Below are positions 6,367-8,249 of a DNA stretch of 8,249 bases, piece by piece (the first letter of the stretch is position 1; each line of letters opens with the position of its first letter). The translations under genes and the position numbers were made by a program. The DNA is from Alsobacter sp964544365 (GTDB lineage: Bacteria; Pseudomonadota; Alphaproteobacteria; Rhizobiales; Beijerinckiaceae), in the NCBI GenBank assembly GCA_964544365.1, contig CAZJCW010000197.1:1-8249 (forward strand), in the 5' to 3' direction. The notes under the pieces are model-generated. The model did no database searches and was not told where the DNA came from. It worked only from the letters and a program-made list of their open reading frames with translations.

Positions 6367-6616
6367 AGTAGTGCGGTGGCGGGGGTTCGTCCTGCGGCTC
6401 TCCCGGCGTGCGGTCCTGGAGATCCTTCAGGCGGTCCTGAAGGCTCTCCACGAGGCGCTGGAGGTGGTCCAGCTTGCTCCATTGCGCGACGATGGCCGTG
6501 TTGAGATCCTCGATGATCTCGTCCTGGTAGGCGATCTTCACCTCCAGCGTGTCGATCCTGTCGGCCATCGCCGCCAGCGTGTCGCGCTCCCCGCCGTCCC
6601 CGCCTCCGTCGACCAT
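6365..6616 (-). CDS. slyX: SlyX family protein
   Basis: The 83-aa product is a small cytoplasmic coiled-coil protein of unknown function. The family core is visible as MADRIDTLEVKIAYQDEIIE (residues 17-36), followed by DLNTAIVAQ and a heptad-like run (LDHLQRLVESLQDRLKDLQ) to about residue 67. It ends in a proline-rich tail, DEPPPPHY; a PPPHY terminus is the hallmark of SlyX. The start at 6616 gives a Gly/Asp-rich 16-residue N-terminal extension relative to the core and has a GGGAAGGGCGAG ribosome-binding region just upstream. The internal ATG at 6568 has no close ribosome-binding site but would give the more usual length of about 67 aa. The gene converges on the AraC gene and diverges from the oxidoreductase gene at 6882. 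Confidence 0.9.
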   Translation of the reverse strand: MVDGGGDGGERDTLAAMADRIDTLEVKIAYQDEIIEDLNTAIVAQWSKLDHLQRLVESLQDRLKDLQDRTPGEPQDEPPPPHY

Positions 6617-6881
6617 TCACTCGCCCTTCCCGATGCCGTCCGCCGCCACGAGCGCGCCTTGCCGGCGCAAGCCGTCACGGGACGCGAATCTAGTCGATCC
6701 GCGGTCCGGGCGTGAGGGCCCTCGGCGAACGACCGCCCTTCTCCCGCGAAGGCCCGATCCGCGCGCCGCGCGCGCCAAGGCCGCGCCCGGCCCGGCCAGA
6801 TTGCTGTTTCGTGCCCAGGGGCTTGCGCTTAGTCTCTCGGGGCGCGCCGGATGGTCCGGACAGCGCCGTGCCGGGACCTTC

Positions 6882-8249
6882 ATGACGCGACCGCCGCCCG
6901 ACAGTGCCGAAACGCTGCAGGACCGGTTCACCCGGCGGCAGGGGCGGGTTCTTCTCTCCGGCAACCAGGCGCTGGTCCGCCTGACGCTGATGCAGCGCGA
7001 GCGCGACGTGGCGGGCGGGTTGAACACCGCCGGCTTCGTCTCCGGCTATCGCGGCTCCCCGCTGGCGCGCATCGACCGCGAGTTCGAGGCGGTGCGCCCG
7101 CTGCTGGACGCCCATCACATCGTGGTGCGGCCGGGCGTCAACGAGGATCTCGCCGCCACCGCCGTGTGGGGCTCGCAGCAGCTCGGCCTCCACCCCGGCG
7201 CGCGCTACGACGGCGTGTTCGCGATGTGGTACGGCAAGGGCCCGGGCGTCGATCGCTCGATGGACGCCATCCGCCACGCGCAGGCCTGCGGCACCGATCC
7301 CAACGGCGGTGTCCTCCTGCTGGTCGGCGACGACCACGGCGCGGTCTCCTCGACGCTGCCGCACCAGAGCGAGCACAACCTCGTATCCGCGATGGTGCCC
7401 CTGCTCAGCCCCGGCGGCGTCGGCGAGTTCCTCGACTACGGCCTGCTGGGCTGGGCCATGAGCCGGTTCTCCGGCGCCTGGGTCGGCTTCAAGTGCCAGA
7501 CGGACATCGTCGAGAGCACGGCGAGCGTCGACGTCGATCCGCTGCGCCCGGGCATCGTGTTGCCGGAGATCGAGGCGGTGCCGGGGGGCCTCGGCATCCG
7601 CTGGCCGGACGGCCCGCACGCCATGGAGCGGCGGATCGAGCACAAGCTGCGCGCGGTGAAGGCCTTCGCCCGCGCCAACGGCATCGACCGGATCGTCATG
7701 GGCGACGGCCCGGCGCGCGTCGGCGTGATGGCGTCCGGCAAGGCCTGGCTCGACCTGCTCGGCGCGCTGGCGCTGCTGGGCATCGACGAGGCGCGCGCAC
7801 GGGCGCTCGGCCTGCGGGTCTACAAGGTCGGGCTTGTCTGGCCGCTCGAGCCCGACGGGCTCGACGCCTTCGTGCGCGGCCTCGAGACGGTGCTCGTCGT
7901 CGAGGAGAAACGCGGCGTCGTCGAGGACCAGGTCAAGTCCCTGCTGTTCAACCGTCCCGCCGACGACCGCCCTCGCGTCGTCGGCAAGGAGGACCTCCAG
8001 GGCCGGCCGCTGCTGCCCGCCTGGGGCGAGATCGGCCCGCTCGCCGTGGCCCGCGCCCTGCTCGCGGTTCTCGGCGAAGGCGACGCGCCGCTCGCCGCGC
8101 GCCGGGCCGGGATCGAGGCCCGGGAGAAAAACCGCCCGGCGCCCGTCGAGGCCGTGCGCGAGGCCTATTTCTGTGCCGGCTGCCCGCACAGCGTGTCGAC
8201 ACGGCTGCCCGAGGGAAGCCGCATCGCGATGGTCGTCACCGACGGCGAG
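6882..8249 (+). CDS. Indolepyruvate ferredoxin oxidoreductase family protein, N-terminal part (runs off right edge)
   Basis: 456 codons are open to the end of the window without a stop. The sequence matches the large fused 2-oxoacid:acceptor oxidoreductases, usually about 1,150 aa, which oxidatively decarboxylate aryl- or branched-chain 2-oxoacids to acyl-CoA with thiamine diphosphate. Family marks are GRVLLSGNQALVRL (21-34), FVSGYRGSPLARID (52-65), GVNEDLAATAVWGSQQ (85-100), MWYGKGPGVDRSMDA (115-129), GDDHGAVSSTLPHQSEH (149-165) and YFCAGCPHSVST (429-440), the opening of the TPP-binding part. The ferredoxin-reducing gamma-type domain would lie downstream. The start at 6882 has only a weak GGGA ahead of it, but the protein begins at the usual place. 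The residues after the CAGCPH motif (EGSRIAMVVTDGE) look less typical than the AGIGCH expected there. The 265-bp gap before it holds no recognisable promoter. Confidence 0.92.
   Translation, partial: MTRPPPDSAETLQDRFTRRQGRVLLSGNQALVRLTLMQRERDVAGGLNTAGFVSGYRGSPLARIDREFEAVRPLLDAHHIVVRPGVNEDLAATAVWGSQQLGLHPGARYDGVFAMWYGKGPGVDRSMDAIRHAQACGTDPNGGVLLLVGDDHGAVSSTLPHQSEHNLVSAMVPLLSPGGVGEFLDYGLLGWAMSRFSGAWVGFKCQTDIVESTASVDVDPLRPGIVLPEIEAVPGGLGIRWPDGPHAMERRIEHKLRAVKAFARANGIDRIVMGDGPARVGVMASGKAWLDLLGALALLGIDEARARALGLRVYKVGLVWPLEPDGLDAFVRGLETVLVVEEKRGVVEDQVKSLLFNRPADDRPRVVGKEDLQGRPLLPAWGEIGPLAVARALLAVLGEGDAPLAARRAGIEAREKNRPAPVEAVREAYFCAGCPHSVSTRLPEGSRIAMVVTDGE

Noticed and set aside
6690..8189. 499-aa open frame antisense to the oxidoreductase gene
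   Set aside because: It is a GC-driven shadow: composition is His/Arg/Ala/Asp-rich with no recognisable domain, while the plus strand carries clear family motifs throughout.

Overview
The window looks like ordinary chromosome of a high-GC alphaproteobacterium, most likely from the Hyphomicrobiales (Rhizobiales). The order inferred from protein resemblance rests on a mesaconyl-CoA hydratase of the ethylmalonyl-CoA pathway, a YggT/DUF167/FolD gene string, a fused indolepyruvate ferredoxin oxidoreductase-type enzyme and a SlyX protein ending in PPPHY. No genus can be named from the sequence alone.

Layout. Positions 1-2938 carry a five-gene minus-strand string, read right to left: a YggT-family membrane protein, a DUF167 protein (its ATG shares one base with the yggT stop), folD, a mesaconyl-CoA hydratase (mch), and the start of an isochorismatase-family hydrolase that runs off the left edge. 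Most gaps are short (31-40 bp), but 115 bp separates folD from mch. A tRNA-Ala(CGC) gene lies at 3138-3213 on the plus strand with a good -35/-10 promoter, divergent from yggT. A 512-bp stretch without a credible gene follows. Next come two plus-strand genes, a secreted FGly-type sulfatase and an AraC-family regulator. A small minus-strand slyX gene converges on the regulator. From 6882 to the right edge the plus strand encodes the first 456 residues of a large indolepyruvate ferredoxin oxidoreductase-type protein.

How the genes may work together. folD supplies one-carbon units on tetrahydrofolate, and mch belongs to C2/acetyl-CoA assimilation by the ethylmalonyl-CoA pathway. Their adjacency suggests C1/C2 metabolism but is not proof of shared control. 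The sulfatase would release sulfate from organic sulfate esters in the periplasm, and the neighbouring AraC regulator is a natural candidate for its control. No transporter or formylglycine-generating enzyme is present in the window. The most notable non-coding structure is a pair of tandem hairpins at 192-243 that spans the end of mch and contains the ribosome-binding site of the next gene.

I found no mobile element, CRISPR array, phage gene or clearly novel system. The findings are modest and are scored accordingly.
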